Shown: one piece after another, positions 47,955 through 59,851 of the stretch
Position numbering within the stretch: position 1 is the stretch's first letter
Layout: each line of letters opens with the position of its first letter
DNA from: Daedaleopsis sinensis
Lineage: Eukaryota; Basidiomycota; Agaricomycetes; Polyporales; Polyporaceae
Length of the DNA: 64,000 nt
Assembly (NCBI GenBank): GCA_033807695.1
Contig: CM066300.1
Span: 4,650,001 to 4,714,000, forward strand
Direction: 5' to 3'
Translations under genes and position numbers: made by a program
Notes under the pieces: generated by a model
What the model was told of the DNA's origin: nothing
Seen by the model: the letters and a program-made list of their open reading frames with translations, nothing else
The model's database searches: none

Positions 47955-50900
47955 GATCATGAGGTAACGTTAACTGGACGCCGCCTGCTCCTTATCATGC
48001 AGTTCGGGGCACCACCTGCCTCCCCGAGTTTACGTACGTATTCTGTTAGGTGTGCGGCTACCAGTGCCCAGACGTCGACGTGGACGTGGACGGCCGCGCG
48101 CATGCTTATTCGCGTCGCGGGAGAACGCGGGTCGGAGCGTCGTCAGCCGCCGCCCGCCGCCGTCAATTTAGCATGCATCGACCGACGACTGATGCATATG
48201 ATCGATGACCGGGACCGTGCCAGTGGCCATGGAGCATGCTGGAGCAGTTGGCGCGGGTCGTCGCCACGGTATCACGTCGACGTCGGTGCCGCCACCGTGA
48301 CTAGCAGAGCCGCGCTCCGGAATTCGAAGTTCAGACGTGCACCTGCGTTCTACATTATGCATAGTGTACTACAGCCCCGCCGGTACCGGATCCGAGCCCC
48401 CGTCGCCCAGTTGCAACTTCAAGTGCTGGCTCCTACAGCGGTACCGGACACTCTGCTTGTCAAGTCGCCGTCGATCTCTAGAGAATCCAAACTTCAACTA
48501 GCAGCTGTCGGATGGATGAACGCATGAACATGAGCATTATTGTTTGGTATACGGTGTCCGAATCCGCATGCGCATGGGCGACGCATATGTCTTGTTGGTG
48601 TCGCGCGGGTGGCCGCCGCGACGACTTTCGGATCAAATGTGACACTGAGCGACGTCGTGTTCGGCGCGGGCGGGTGAGCTGACTCTGGATCCAGCTGGCC
48701 CTGGCCATGTGCACGAGTTGGCCATGGATAGATATATGGATGGCGCCTGCGTATATGATTTATAAGGCGTATGCGTGCTGCTTGTGCACCACAGCGACAC
48801 GCGGGCCCGGGTATGCACATGCATCGAACGGGGACGAGGACGGGGACGTGGACGTGGACGTGGACTGGTTACCCGCCCCGCGGGCCGCGGGGATTTCAGG
48901 CCGCCGCTCCCTGGACGGTCGACCGGAAGGACGGACCCGGGAACGCGCCACAACGCTCAGCCGCGGCTGGGCCGCCGGTGGAGCTCTAGATCGGAGCTCG
49001 GGCTGTCCTGGAGTCTGGAGTCCGGGGCCGGAGTACTAGTCACAGTCATCGACGCTGTGACAGAACACTTCTTGTCAGTGACACTCGACAAACTGTTACT
49101 ACGTATACGCAGGTGCCTGCGACATGCGGACTTTTCCATGCGCCGTGAATGAGGATACGCAGCTGCCCGAGGATGCGGACTCACCTTCATCGGGCCCCGG
49201 GCCCGCCGCCACAGATTAAGTAGCAGTACATTGCATAGCTGGGGACAGCCATAGCCCATAGCTTACCATAGCGCATTTCTCTGCTGCCGCCCGACGGGAA
49301 CCTTCTCGCCATCTTCAGCCCGAGAAGTTCCTTAGGCTCGACCTGCGGCTTGAGGTAAGCATGTATGTACATACACAGCCCCGCGAACTCCCCGACTACG
49401 CGACGATACGATCGGCGCTCGTCCAGCGGTGCCGAACCTTTGACCTCCGGTGCTTGTCCGAAGCGGCGAGCAGAGCTCGAGGAACATGCATTAACAAGTA
49501 TGTTATGCATATCATATCACCCTGGAGGACGGGACCGGACGGCGATGACGTTGAGCCGCCGCTGTATCCCAACTTTGTGCATCATCCGGGACTCTACTGC
49601 CGCTGTCGAGTACTTACTAGTAGCGCCGCGAGCGGGAGGTGCATGGACACTGCGGACGAGGCGATGGGACTTTAAATTGCGCAGAGCCAGGCAGAGCCCG
49701 GAATGCATGAACCCATAAATGGATGGCGCGGAGTTGAAGCCTTGCCCGATGTTGGGACTGGTACTAGTGTCAATGCGGGGGCCGCGCCAGTGTCGCCACC
49801 CGCACTACCGGCGGAACGCGTAAGCATTATTCCACGTAAGTAGTGTAGTCCGTATGCAGCACGTACACACGCACCATCAAGCGGACGTTTCAGGCAAAAC
49901 GAGTCCCGGGGCTTGTTCAAGGATCAGCAATGACAGCATCTAGATGGCTTCCAAGTTCCGGTGCCGCAGCTACAAGGCACGCTTGAGCGAACGGTCGTTT
50001 TCACAGTTACATAAGGCATCAGACCTCATAAGGCACTTATAATCACTTACCTACTCAGGTGGCAAAAGGGTGGGAACGCGCATGCGCGAGTGCGGCGCGC
50101 AGTCCCCCGCGCTCCGTTTAACCACCGCCGAGGATGGTAGGCGCCCCCCGAGTAGTCCACTCTCAGGTACCGAGCCCGCGACCGCTCCCCCGCAGTACTG
50201 GGCTGCGTCCCCGCGAAGCGACAATAATGTTGGCAGCGCCGGAGGTGTCGAAGGACCGTGGACACTGGACGGACGTCGGAAAAAATCGTAAGCTGGCTTG
50301 TCAGCGCCATTCCCGCGGTGCCACCCGATCGCGATCGGGGCTCTCGCTCTCTTTGGATCCGGGATCCGAGCACGAAAGCAGAGTTCGAACCGCTCTGTCA
50401 GCAGTTACTTGTGCGACATGCGCGGCCACGGCGGGCTGTCTGCTAGAACGTAGAGCCAGAGACGAGCTGCGGAGTAACGGCCTGGGATGTGTCCCTCAGC
50501 GGGTTAGGTCTGGTCGGAGAACTTGACGGGCCTGCTCATGGATTTTCGTTTTTGAATGAGCTCGCCTGATGTTCGATACTCACTAGAATTTCGTCTTCAT
50601 CGTGAGCTCGGGCACAGCCGTTCACCCGGATCAACGGAGTGTGTCGAGAAATATTCGACCGATCGCTGTGCATTCGCAACGGATGCATCGAGAAGCGATT
50701 TTGCGCCCCTGATCTTGTGCAGTCAGTACGCCCGGGGGCTCACGCTGCTCCACTTGCGACAATCGCGCGTACCTTTAGTCGAGCTCCGCCACTACGCATC
50801 AGAATCATTATTGGATGATCGACATATGTGCATACACACTCACTGTCCGCAGCGCATCGCACAATAAAGATTTGCAGGCTTGGTCGTCGAGCATGGTCCT

Positions 50901-51389
50901 CTTCCCTTTCGCAGATAGGTCTAGTGTGGCTGGCCTTGCTTGCTCCGAGAAATCCTTGTCAGTATTGACAGCGTCACAATAATCGTCCGACGTTCGTGAC
51001 CGAGACAGGAATATATTCGTACAACGATGACTTTGATACAGGTGTATGATCCGTGAAATAGAGCGATGAGCGCTGGAAATCCGGTCGCAACGGACGGGCG
51101 CAGTGAGCATCGTTCAGCGGCAGGAGGGGAGGAACACCAACTCACAATGATGAGGTACTTGGATAGCCAACGTCACAGCCAACACGGACCAACGACACAA
51201 CAGAAGCAGAACGACAACATGCAGGGGACAGGCGGGCGAGGAGGAGAGACCGTATGAGGAAGAACCAAAAGGACTCGGGGGAATGAAGATAGATAACGAT
51301 GGAGATGCGTTCGGGCTTGGCGCATGGCGAACGGCGCCAGCACGCCTGGTCTAGCCGCTAGCACCTTCGAGGAGACGAGGGCCAAGAGG

Positions 51390-52078
51390 CTATGCATCGT
51401 CAGTCATTATCGCGATGAACTCCTGCTCATTGATCTCTCCGTCTTGGTCGAGGTCAAACTCTTCAATCATCGCTTGCCTGAAGGGAGCGCGGGCATCATG
51501 AGCGCAGGTTTACAAGCAGCAGTGTGGCGTTTTGGCAACGGCCCGTGTCGCAAGACATGGAGGTTCTCTGTTAAACACTCACAGTTCGTCGTCCTCTAGT
51601 CTGTCTCCGATCTCCTTCGCGACGCGACGAAGATTCCGGAGGCTGATCTTCCCCGTGTTGTCGTCGTCAAACAGTTGGAACGCTCGTCGAATCTCTTCCA
51701 TCGGGTCCCGCGCGAGTATCCGCTCGCTCACTAAAATAGCGGGGTCAAGTAGGGGGCAGGAGGGGTTCGAAGTACAGAAATCAGCACACCGGGCTCAACT
51801 GTGTGAAGGACACGGTTGTACGCACTGATTTTCACAAAATCATCATAGTCCATGAGCCCATGCCCGGCCTTGTCGTGGTCCCGAATGAGCTTCAGCACCT
51901 CCGCCTTCTTCAGGTCAAAGCCCAGGGCCCGCATGGCAACCTTGAGCTCGTGGTAGTCGACGTTCCCATCCTTGTCCGTGTCGAAGAGCTCGAAGGCCTC
52001 CTTGATTTCGTGCTTCTGCTCCTCCGACAGTTCTGGGCGGACGTGTGTGCGCCGCTTGGCTTTTTGCGCGGAGTACAT
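51390..52078 (-). CDS. Centrin (Cdc31-type EF-hand protein)
   Basis: Three minus-strand exons, 52078-51826, 51730-51583 and 51477-51390, total 162 residues. Four EF-hands are recognisable: [12 protein letters not shown] (33-44, canonical), a degenerate second loop [24 protein letters not shown], and [12 protein letters not shown]. The N-terminus ([20 protein letters not shown]) and [20 protein letters not shown] are typical of centrin rather than calmodulin. It is a calcium-binding protein of the spindle pole body, needed for its duplication, and also of the nuclear pore/TREX-2 and nucleotide-excision repair complexes. Family and length fit well. Loops 1 and 4 look able to bind calcium, the other two less so. 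Confidence 0.93.
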
Positions 52079-52608
52079 CGTGTTTGCGAGTCGCTTAGTA
52101 TCGATGACGCGTAATGCGAGGGCGTGAAGGACTGGTGAGAGGGAATGACACGAGAGGGAGGGGGCACAAGCGTAAGAGCGAGGTGGTTGGTCGACGCGTC
52201 CAAGACGCGACTGAGCGCGCGGGTCGCTTACATCAGCATCCACGTGCCATATGCTGTGACATCAATATTGATGCTATTTTAGTAAGTACGGGAAGGGCAC
52301 CACTCGAGTCAGTAGTAGCTATACAGCTCAATACCTAGCGCAAAAAGACCGGTGAGACTGTTAGACGATGACACTCTCTCTTTGAGGGCTGACGAGGAAA
52401 TCGACGAGAAACCTGGAACTTTTACTGTACACAAATAAGAGTAGTTCAGTCACAGTGCACGTTCTAGTAGGTGCCAACGCCCTTCGCAAAGCAGCCTGAT
52501 ATGCTACACGCGTCGTGTTCTACAGACAAATGTTGGCGCATCCTGACCATATTTGCCCGGCCAAGACCTGGTCATAACTGCTCCTTGCACCTAATCCGCG
52601 ACGGGTTG

Positions 52609-53550
52609 TTATAGGTTGGCTACGGAATCAGTGCGCGACGAGATAGCTACCTTCCTCCACCCATCCTCTTCCATGTCCCTCAGTAGCATGCGCATTATTT
52701 TTAATGCAGTCACCTTGCTGCAACGCTCTTCAGGCTCCGGCATGTTGAGAGGGTTGAGGATGCTCCCGTCCGCGCTGATGTCCGGCGATCCACTTGGTCC
52801 GACGCCAGATAACGTGCGAGTATCGGAAGAACGGCCAGAGATGCTAGATGCGCCGTTGGCCGTCATGTTCACATCGACGCTCTCCGAGTCCGCCGCTCCG
52901 TTGCGTACTGAGCGCCCCGGGTGGAACACCATGCGCCGTAAGTCGTAGTCGAAGAACTTCTCGATGGCTTTGACCGCGGCGCGGAGCTCTCCGAGGGAGA
53001 TGCGCTGCCCCGGGTCGTATGCGAGCATGCGCTTCACGATCGTGGGCGCCTCATCCGAGATGGGCGTGTAGCGGCGCAGATAGCACGGGTCGTCGCAGAA
53101 ACGCGAGAATGCGGGGTTCCTGAACAAGGCCTCCGTCCAAGGGGACATCCCCCCTATGAGGTTAACGAGAAGGAGACCGAGCGCCCAGATGTCGCTCGGG
53201 TGCGGATGGTATGATGTCGGACCGTAGCACTCTGTTTACGGCGAAGTGGTTAGCGACAAGTGGCATGCAGCGCGACAGCACCTACAGGTGCCATGTGAGT
53301 GCGACATGAGCCAGCCCAGAAGTCGGTGCACTGGTCGAGGTCGGTCGCCCGCCCAAAGCCCGCGAGGTAGAACCTCGCAGTGCATATCCTGTCGACTAGG
53401 ATTTCCTCGGGCTTGACGTCGACGATTCCAGCTTGATGGCACGCCTCTTACGGCTTCGATGAGTGACAAGAACACGCTCCGCACAAGTTCGTCGTTTCCC
53501 GCATACGCTCCTCTCCGATACGCTCCTTTCTCGTCTGTGGTCTGGTAGGC
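52609..53550 (-). pseudogene. Decayed Ser/Thr protein kinase fragment (Ran1/Ksp1-like C-lobe)
   Basis: Only the C-lobe remains, on 53550-53282 and 53231-52609. Clear kinase landmarks are CHQAG, VKPEEILVD, FYLAGFGRATD, CTDFWAG..THMAP, SDIWALGLLLVNLIGGMSPW and TIVKRMLAYDPGQRISLGEL, close to fungal Ran1/Pat1/Ksp1-type kinases. However, the catalytic loop lacks HRD (it reads IVDVKPEE), the Asn after it is Glu, and DFG is GFG. A one-base shift near 53447 breaks the frame between EAV and ACHQAG. The N-lobe with its Gly-rich loop and Lys is missing; 294 bp upstream another gene starts. The C-terminal tail (residues after RISLGEL) is still open to a stop. Either a pseudogene or a truncated pseudokinase; the frameshift favours the former. 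The GTAAGAG at the shift looks like an intron collapsed to 7 nt. Confidence 0.7.
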
Positions 53551-53844
53551 CTGTGGGCATAGTAGTGGTTGGAGGATAAAGCTAAAGAACCAGACAAGGA
53601 TCGACAGACCCTAACCCAAGCGATGCCTAAGTTGAAGGAGCGTGTGAATCTATGATGTCACCGATGTGCGCCTATATCGTCCATATGCAACACGCAGCAT
53701 AAGGCAGCACATGGCGACCTCGACTCAGGGTGAAACCTAATAGCACAAGACGTCTCGGAGCATGATAAGATCCGTGCATATATTCAGACACCATCTACGA
53801 AGTCCTTGAACACCCTCCGCAACTTCCACACTACTCACAAAGCA

Positions 53845-55319
53845 ATGGCCATTGAAGTCTCCCCGCTCCCTGTACCTCCGACGGTCGATGCCACAAAGCT
53901 CAAGGACTTTGGCAGAGAAGTGAAAGGTGTTCACCCGGGTGCCCTGAGCGAGGAGCAGTTCAAGGAGATCCATGACTTGCTCTACAAGGTATCGAGGAAT
54001 TCGTATAGCTTCTAGCCGTGAGTGCTAACCTCGCGTGATCAGCACGGTGCCCTCCTCTTCCGAGATGTGGACCTAACTCCGGAGCAGCAGTTTGCTCTCA
54101 CGAAGGTATGGAAGAATCGTGAGTACATCTCCTCTGTTCTCACACGCAGTAGGCCTTCGACCCTACCTCCGAGAGCTACGGGCACGGCAACAAGAAGACC
54201 GAGGGCGAGAAGAAGTCCATCCTCCATCCAGACTTGAAGACCATCCCCCGCGTGCCCCAGGTGCAGCTTATCGGCAATGGCACCGTGTACAACCACGAGG
54301 GTCTTGCGGAGGCTATGCTCAAGCACCCCTCTCACAGCACCTTTCACAAGACTCGCGTCTCCGAGGAGGATGAAGCCAAGGGAATCACCCGCTACTACCG
54401 CTGGCACATCGACGCAGCGCTCTATGATCTCTCTCCTCCCAAAGTCACGACGCTGTATGGCGTCACGGTGCCGCACGGTCCTCGCCAGACGATCCGGTAC
54501 GACGACGGCACGGGCGACGAGCTTGAAGTGCCGCTCGGGACCACTGCGTTCGTCGACGGCCGGAACATGTTTGCACTCCTCCCCTCCGAGCTCAAGAGTC
54601 TCGCTGTGCGCACGAAGGTGAAATACGCTCCTCACCCCTACGTGTGGATGGCCCCCGCGCGTGCGCTTCCTACCGGCCTCGGGATCATGTCAGAGGGACT
54701 CGAGATGCCCCACGCCGAGCTTCCGCCTTGGGAAGAGTCCAAGATCAAGGTCCTTCCTATGGTGCACATCGTCCCAGATCCTCCACACGTGGAAACCGAC
54801 TGATCTTCCTCTCCGACCAGCTCTGGAAGAACCCTGTGACGGGCGACCTGCACTTCCAGGTCCACCCGTGCGGCGCCTCGGAACTCCTCGTCGATCCCCT
54901 TCCAGAAGGTGCCCAGCGAGAGGGAGCACTCTATCCTGACGGCGCGCACCTGTCCGACCTGAAGCAGGTCCGGGATCTGCTGTACAAGATGCAGCGGCCT
55001 GCCATTGCACCCGAGGTGAGTTGCACAGTCGATAACCACGCGAGCTTCCTGACGGCGTTTTCCCAATGCAGCTCGTGTACCCCCACGACTGGTGAGTCCG
55101 CTCGGTCACCGTCTCTTTTGGATCCGGCTGTGTGCTCACAATAACATAACGTCGTGCAGGCGGGAGAAGGACCTCGTCCTCTTCCACAACCGCGGCGTCC
55201 TGCACACGGTTGTAGGTGCATTTACGAAGGAGCAGGTCCGCGCGTTCCACCAGTGCAACCTGGCTGCCTCCGACGACCCTTCGGGGCCTGCTCCCGAGGA
55301 TGTGAAGAAATGGGCATAG
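53845..55319 (+). CDS. TfdA-family Fe(II)/2-oxoglutarate dioxygenase, xanthine dioxygenase-like
   Basis: Six exons: 53845-53988, 54043-54105, 54153-54761, 54821-55015, 55072-55091 and 55160-55319, total 396 residues. The iron site is visible as WHIDAALYD (His154, Asp156) with the distal His in FHNRGVLHTVVG (near 359). Other family blocks: HGALLFRDVDLTPEQQFALT, TTLYGVTVPHGPRQTIRYDD, TTAFVDGRNMFALLPSELKS, YAPHPYVWMAPARA and LQ-type LHFQVHPCGASELLVDPLPE. The pattern and the ending NLAASDDPSGPAPEDVKKWA match fungal XanA/Xan1, which oxidise xanthine to urate as an alternative to xanthine dehydrogenase, in the cytosol. No purine-catabolism neighbours are near. Exon 5 is only 20 nt. The reaction is inferred from resemblance. 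Confidence 0.85.
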
Positions 55320-55765
55320 TAAGGCAATAGTAAGGCCACCGATGTACGCTGTGTAGATTAGTTTGTCACTTGTGTGCTACCAACTTGCTACTAACGTTGT
55401 ACAATATCCACCCTCTGGGGAAATATGGACATGATCTTGCGGTACTTGAGCAAAGGCTCACGTCTACGTCTGACAAGCTGCTAGTCCCTCTGTCGTTCAA
55501 TTTGCGTTCAAATTCAAAGACTTAAACTAGGATCATGATGAGTCACGTGTGCATGATTCTCGCGTCGCGTTTCGGCTAGTGAGCTGGCTCATCCGTTCAC
55601 TGAGACTCGTTCATACTCATTCATCCATTCATCCTCTCTATCTCTGCACATCTTCTAGTCTTCTTGTCGACAAGCTCCTCTTGTTACGCGACTGCTGGCA
55701 CTCGCGACACGGTCTCGTCATTCCTCTGGTACTCTTAGGCGCTTCCTGTGTGTCCGAAGCCAGGC

Positions 55766-58552
55766 ATGGCGGCGGAGACAAAACTCCGGAAACGAAATGC
55801 AGCCAGCGCACCCAAGGCGAAAGCTGGGGAGCAGCAGGGAAACCAGGCCAATGTACATGTCTAACGCAACGCGCTGCTGGCGAGGAGTGCTCAGCATACG
55901 ATTTGAATGACAGGGCCAGCACCGTGTGAAGGAGAAAGACTCTGGGTCACTCCCCTCCACTCTTCTGGTGGTCCTAACACTTGCTGTGGTAGCGGCGGTT
56001 CTCTACCAGGTGTGCATGCTTCGTAGCTTGGGTTGTCATTGAATTGACAACGCGGACGGTGGCTTCAAGAACCCCGCGCTGGTGATAGTCCCCCTATACG
56101 AGTTCCTCGGGTACGACATGGACGTGCCCCAACAGCAGACAGTACCCACACCACGTGGATTTGCTCCAGATATTGAGAAGAGGGATGCGGTCGTCGCCGC
56201 GTTCAAGGTGAGTCCGTCATTCTCTCATCCACGTCCCCGCATTCAAATCCGCGGACCGCCCGGTCAGCACGCGTGGCTTGCATATGGTGAGGAAGTCACT
56301 GTAGTGTTTATGGCAACACGCGGCTCACTCTTACAGAACGCGACGCGATGGGCGACGACGAGTACCATCCCATTAGCCGGGAGGGCACGAACCTGACGGC
56401 GGCAGGCGGGATCGGGTTCACCGTCATCGACTCGATCGACACGATGGTGATCATGGGTCTGCGGGAAGAGTACCAGCGCGCGCGGAAATGGGTCGAGACG
56501 AAGATGACGTTCGAGCGGGACGCCGAGTTCAGCACGTTCGAGGTCTGTTGTTCTGTTTGTGTGATTTGCATGGCGGCCTGACGATGCGCAGACGACGATT
56601 CGCGTCTTGGGCGGACTCGAGTCTGCCTTCACGCTCACAGGCGACCCGCTGTACCTTGACCGGGCGAAAGACCTGGTGGAGCGTATCATGCCCGCGTTCA
56701 ATACGCCGTCAGGGCTCCCGGTGTCTCTAATAAATTTGGCGCAGCGCAAGGGCGTGAAAGACCCCAACAACAAGGGCATGGTCGGCACCGCGGAGGTGGC
56801 GACCTTGCAGCTCGAGCTGCGGTACATGAGCTTCCTTACCGGTAACTACGATTACTGGCTCGCTGGTGAAAGGGTGCGGACCATGATTTTATTGCACAGC
56901 GGGCTTCCGCTTCGATCTGAACGGGATTGACACGCTGGTACGGCCAGGTCATGAGGCTTATCAGAGAATCCAGCCTCACAACGGGTCTCGCCTCCGTATT
57001 CATGAAGTAGGTTTGGAATCTGCTGCGATGACACCGTACTTGCATGTGACGACTGACAATTCATACTGTTCGCAGCGCAGACGAAGGCCGCTTTGCCCTC
57101 TCTGATATCCGACTCGGCTCCCGCGGAGATTCGTTCTACGAGTACCTACTGTGAGTGTCCATCTCCTCTGTTCTTCGGCTCCGCTCATGTGCTCTTTATC
57201 TAGCAAGCAATATCTGCAGACTGTAGGTCGCCTGTGATCGTCCTGTGCATCCGGAACTGATAGGAGGACAGAACATGACAGAGCCTGTGTACAAAGAGGT
57301 CCGTACATCTTCCTGCTTTCTCCAACGGACGTCGTCCACTTACCGCCGTGCTAGATGTACGACTTCGCCATGGACGGCGTGCACTCACATCTGATCCAGA
57401 AGAGCCAATTCGCACAACTGACGTACACATCCGAGCTCATCCCCGAACGCGAAGAGGCCGGAGGCCCAGTGTGCGTCTGCTGCCTCCTCTCCCTCTCCTT
57501 ATACCTCCTCACGAGCGACGCCAACCCTCCTCCCTCCCTCGCAACAGCACATGGCGCCTCGCGCCCAAGCAGGACCACCTCGCCTGCTTCTTCGGGGGCT
57601 CGCTCATGCTCGGGGCCGTCACGAGCGGCGCGCTCGCTCCGCCCGTCCATACGCCCCCACGCACGAACGAGCTCACGCTGCAGGGCATCCGCGACTGGAA
57701 GTCGGGCGTGGAGCTGATCGAGACGTGCATGCTCACGCACGACACCGCGACCGGCCTCCCGCCCGAGATCGCGCACTTCCGGATCCCGAGCGACGGCGTC
57801 GTCGGCTCGGGCGTCCCCACCGACTGGTACATCAAGGGCGCGAAGTACGTCCTCCGTTTTGTCTCGTCTCGTTCTGCCTCCCGCCCGAGCGCTGACTATG
57901 GCTCTGCGTCTGCGTCTGCGTTTGCCGCCAGACTGGGCGCGCCCCCGCCGTACGACGCGCGGTACGTGCTCCGGCCGGAGACGATCGAGTCGCTCTTCAT
58001 CGCCTTCCGGCTCACGGGCGACGAGCGGTACCGGCGGCACGGCTGGCGCATCTTCCAGGCGATCGAGACGCACTGCCGGATCCCGACGGGCGGGTACGCG
58101 AGCATCCACAACGTCGACCAGGTGCCCGTCGAGTACGAGGACAAGATGGAGTCGTTCCTGCTCGTGCGTGCTCCCTCCCTTCCGTTCCCTTCCGTTCCCT
58201 TCCGTGCCTGTTCCCGTCTCCTTGTGCGGGCTCGTACGTTCGTGGCGTGTGCTGACGCCGGCTGTCCTCCCCCCCACCAGAGCGAGACGCTGAAGTACCT
58301 GTACCTGCTGTTCTCGGACGACTCGATCCTGCCGCTGTCGAGTACGTCCGCGCCGTTCCCGTTCCCGTTCCCGTTCCCCGCGTGCTGACACGGTCCTCGG
58401 ACCCCGCCCAGAATACGTCTTCAACACCGAGGTACGCCCGCGCCCGCCCCGCTCTCGTCTCGTCTCGTCTAGGTGTGACTCTGACGTGCTGCTGTTCTTT
58501 CTAGGGACACCCGATTCCGATCATCCACCCCAAGCGTCGAGCGAGCTTCTAG
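55766..58552 (+). CDS. Mannosyl-oligosaccharide 1,2-alpha-mannosidase, GH47
   Basis: Sixteen exons (55766-55852, 55914-56009, 56070-56207, 56268-56286, 56337-56542, 56592-56873, 56948-57006, 57076-57150, 57204-57222, 57272-57298, 57355-57470, 57548-57844, 57932-58163, 58281-58341, 58412-58431, 58505-58552) total 593 residues. A type II anchor (STLLVVLTLAVVAAVLYQ) lies at about 40-57. GH47 blocks follow: HAWLAYERDAMGDDEYHPIS, GIGFTVIDSIDTMVIMG, LGGLESAFTLTGDPLYLDRA, GDSFYEYLLKQYLQT, RLAPKQDHLACFFGGSLMLG, YVLRPETIESLFIAFRLTGD and VPVEYEDKMESFLLSETLKY. The end KYVFNTEGHPIPII is the family's usual finish, with the Thr of FNTE that binds calcium. It trims alpha-1,2-mannose from N-glycans in ER or Golgi. 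Extremely fragmented: four exons are 19-27 nt. Confidence 0.95.
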
Positions 58553-59100
58553 ATACCCCACGCTCACGGCGCATCGTGCGCGGAATCAATGACATACGAT
58601 GGCATACGACGAGGTCGCGGCCTAATCTTATTCTAACTTGCATGCTGCGAGGGTCCATAAAAGGTACATGAGGCGCATATATGGAGCAGACGGAAGGTGA
58701 AGCAACCCGAGCACAGTGGCCATGGGGAGCTGACCGATTATGGGTGAGTGGGTGAGTAGCCCTTCAGGTGGGTGCGTTCGTGAGGGGTCGTGACGCGTAA
58801 CGGTGAGGGTGAGTATTCGGTACTGTAACTGAAACTGAGGTAAGTAAGGTCGCCGTATCTTATGGTACACATGCATATATATGGATGGGGCTGAGTACTG
58901 AGTCCGGGCAGCAGTGCTGACAATCCTTCTGCAGCAGGTGCCCCGCGGTCCGTAGCTTCAAACGAGAGCGTGCGGGCTGTCTACTGTTACTGTTACACTG
59001 TCTTGAGCGAGCCGCCGAGTCGTGTCCTCTGATAAGTTAGCGCGTTACGCGCAGAGCCGCCGTGTATGGGTATCTTCGCCCTTCAGCCGCCGCCGCCGCC

Positions 59101-59851
59101 TCAGAGCGCGGTGGCGAGCACGGTCGCGTACGACGGCGGCGCGACACGCTTCTCGTCGAGCTCGTCCGCGGAGATGTGCTCCCACGGCTCGTCGAGCTCC
59201 GTCGCGCCCGGCATCGCGTCGTCGAGCGCGATGACCACCGGCATGCTCGGCACCAGCTCGAACTCGCCCGCTGCGTTCCGTTCCGTTCCATTCCATTCCA
59301 TGCAAGCGTCGGCGGGAGTTGAGGGAGGGAATGTCAGCAGAGCACTCGTCGGAAGAGGGGAGGGGAGGCGCACCTTTGCTCTTCCGCGCCTTGCCGGGGC
59401 GGACGGCGACGAGCTCGTCGAGGGGCACGTCGCCGCGCGCCTGGGCAGCGCGCTCGACGACGTCCGCGATGATCTCCTCGACCTGCGGGCTGAGCGGGAA
59501 CACGCGCTCCACGCCCACGCCCACGTTCTCCTTCTCCTTCTCGGTGCCCGCTGCGAGGCCGAGCGCGAGCCGGGGCTTCGCGCGCTTCCCCGCGCCGGAG
59601 TGCTGGGGCTGGGGCTCGGCGGTGCGGTCGCGGTCTCGGACGTGGTCTGCACGCTCCTTGCGCTTCTTGGCGCGCTGGCGGTCGCGCTCGTACGCGCGTT
59701 TCGCCTTGAGCAGGATGCTCTCGCTCTCGAACGGGATCGCGGGGGAAGTCGGACGGGTGACGGCGTCGGCGTCGGCTGTAGGCGTCGGCTGGGCGGTGTC
59801 GACGTGGACGGGGGTGGCGGGGATGCGGGGTGCGGGCGTGAACACGGGCAT
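59101..59851 (-). CDS. Unidentified charged protein
   Basis: Two minus-strand exons, 59851-59374 and 59270-59101, total 215 residues. The start MPVFTPAPRIPATPVHVDTA is Pro/Thr-rich. Then a basic helix (LKAKRAYERDRQRAKKRKER, followed by ADHVRDRDRT) looks like a nuclear-localisation or nucleic-acid-binding segment. After a variable linker comes an ordered part (ERVFPLSPQVEEIIADVVER) and a C-terminal GEFELVPSMPVVIALDDAMP..WEHISADELDEKR. No signal peptide or membrane span. The intron contains a short GTTCC/ATTCC repeat at its 3' end. I do not recognise the family. Confidence 0.55.

Larger units (their letters stand above)
46558..51389. other. Gene desert downstream of the C2H2 regulator
   Basis: About 4.8 kb. 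After the minisatellite block (46850-47590) and the ACTATAG hairpin (47911-47954), the sequence to 51.3 kb has only motif-free frames (up to 176 codons at 47997-48527) and is dense in short palindromes such as GCATGC, GTAC and GGGCCC. A GGACGTGGACGTGGACGT run sits near 48845. No gene could be supported. Confidence 0.45.
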
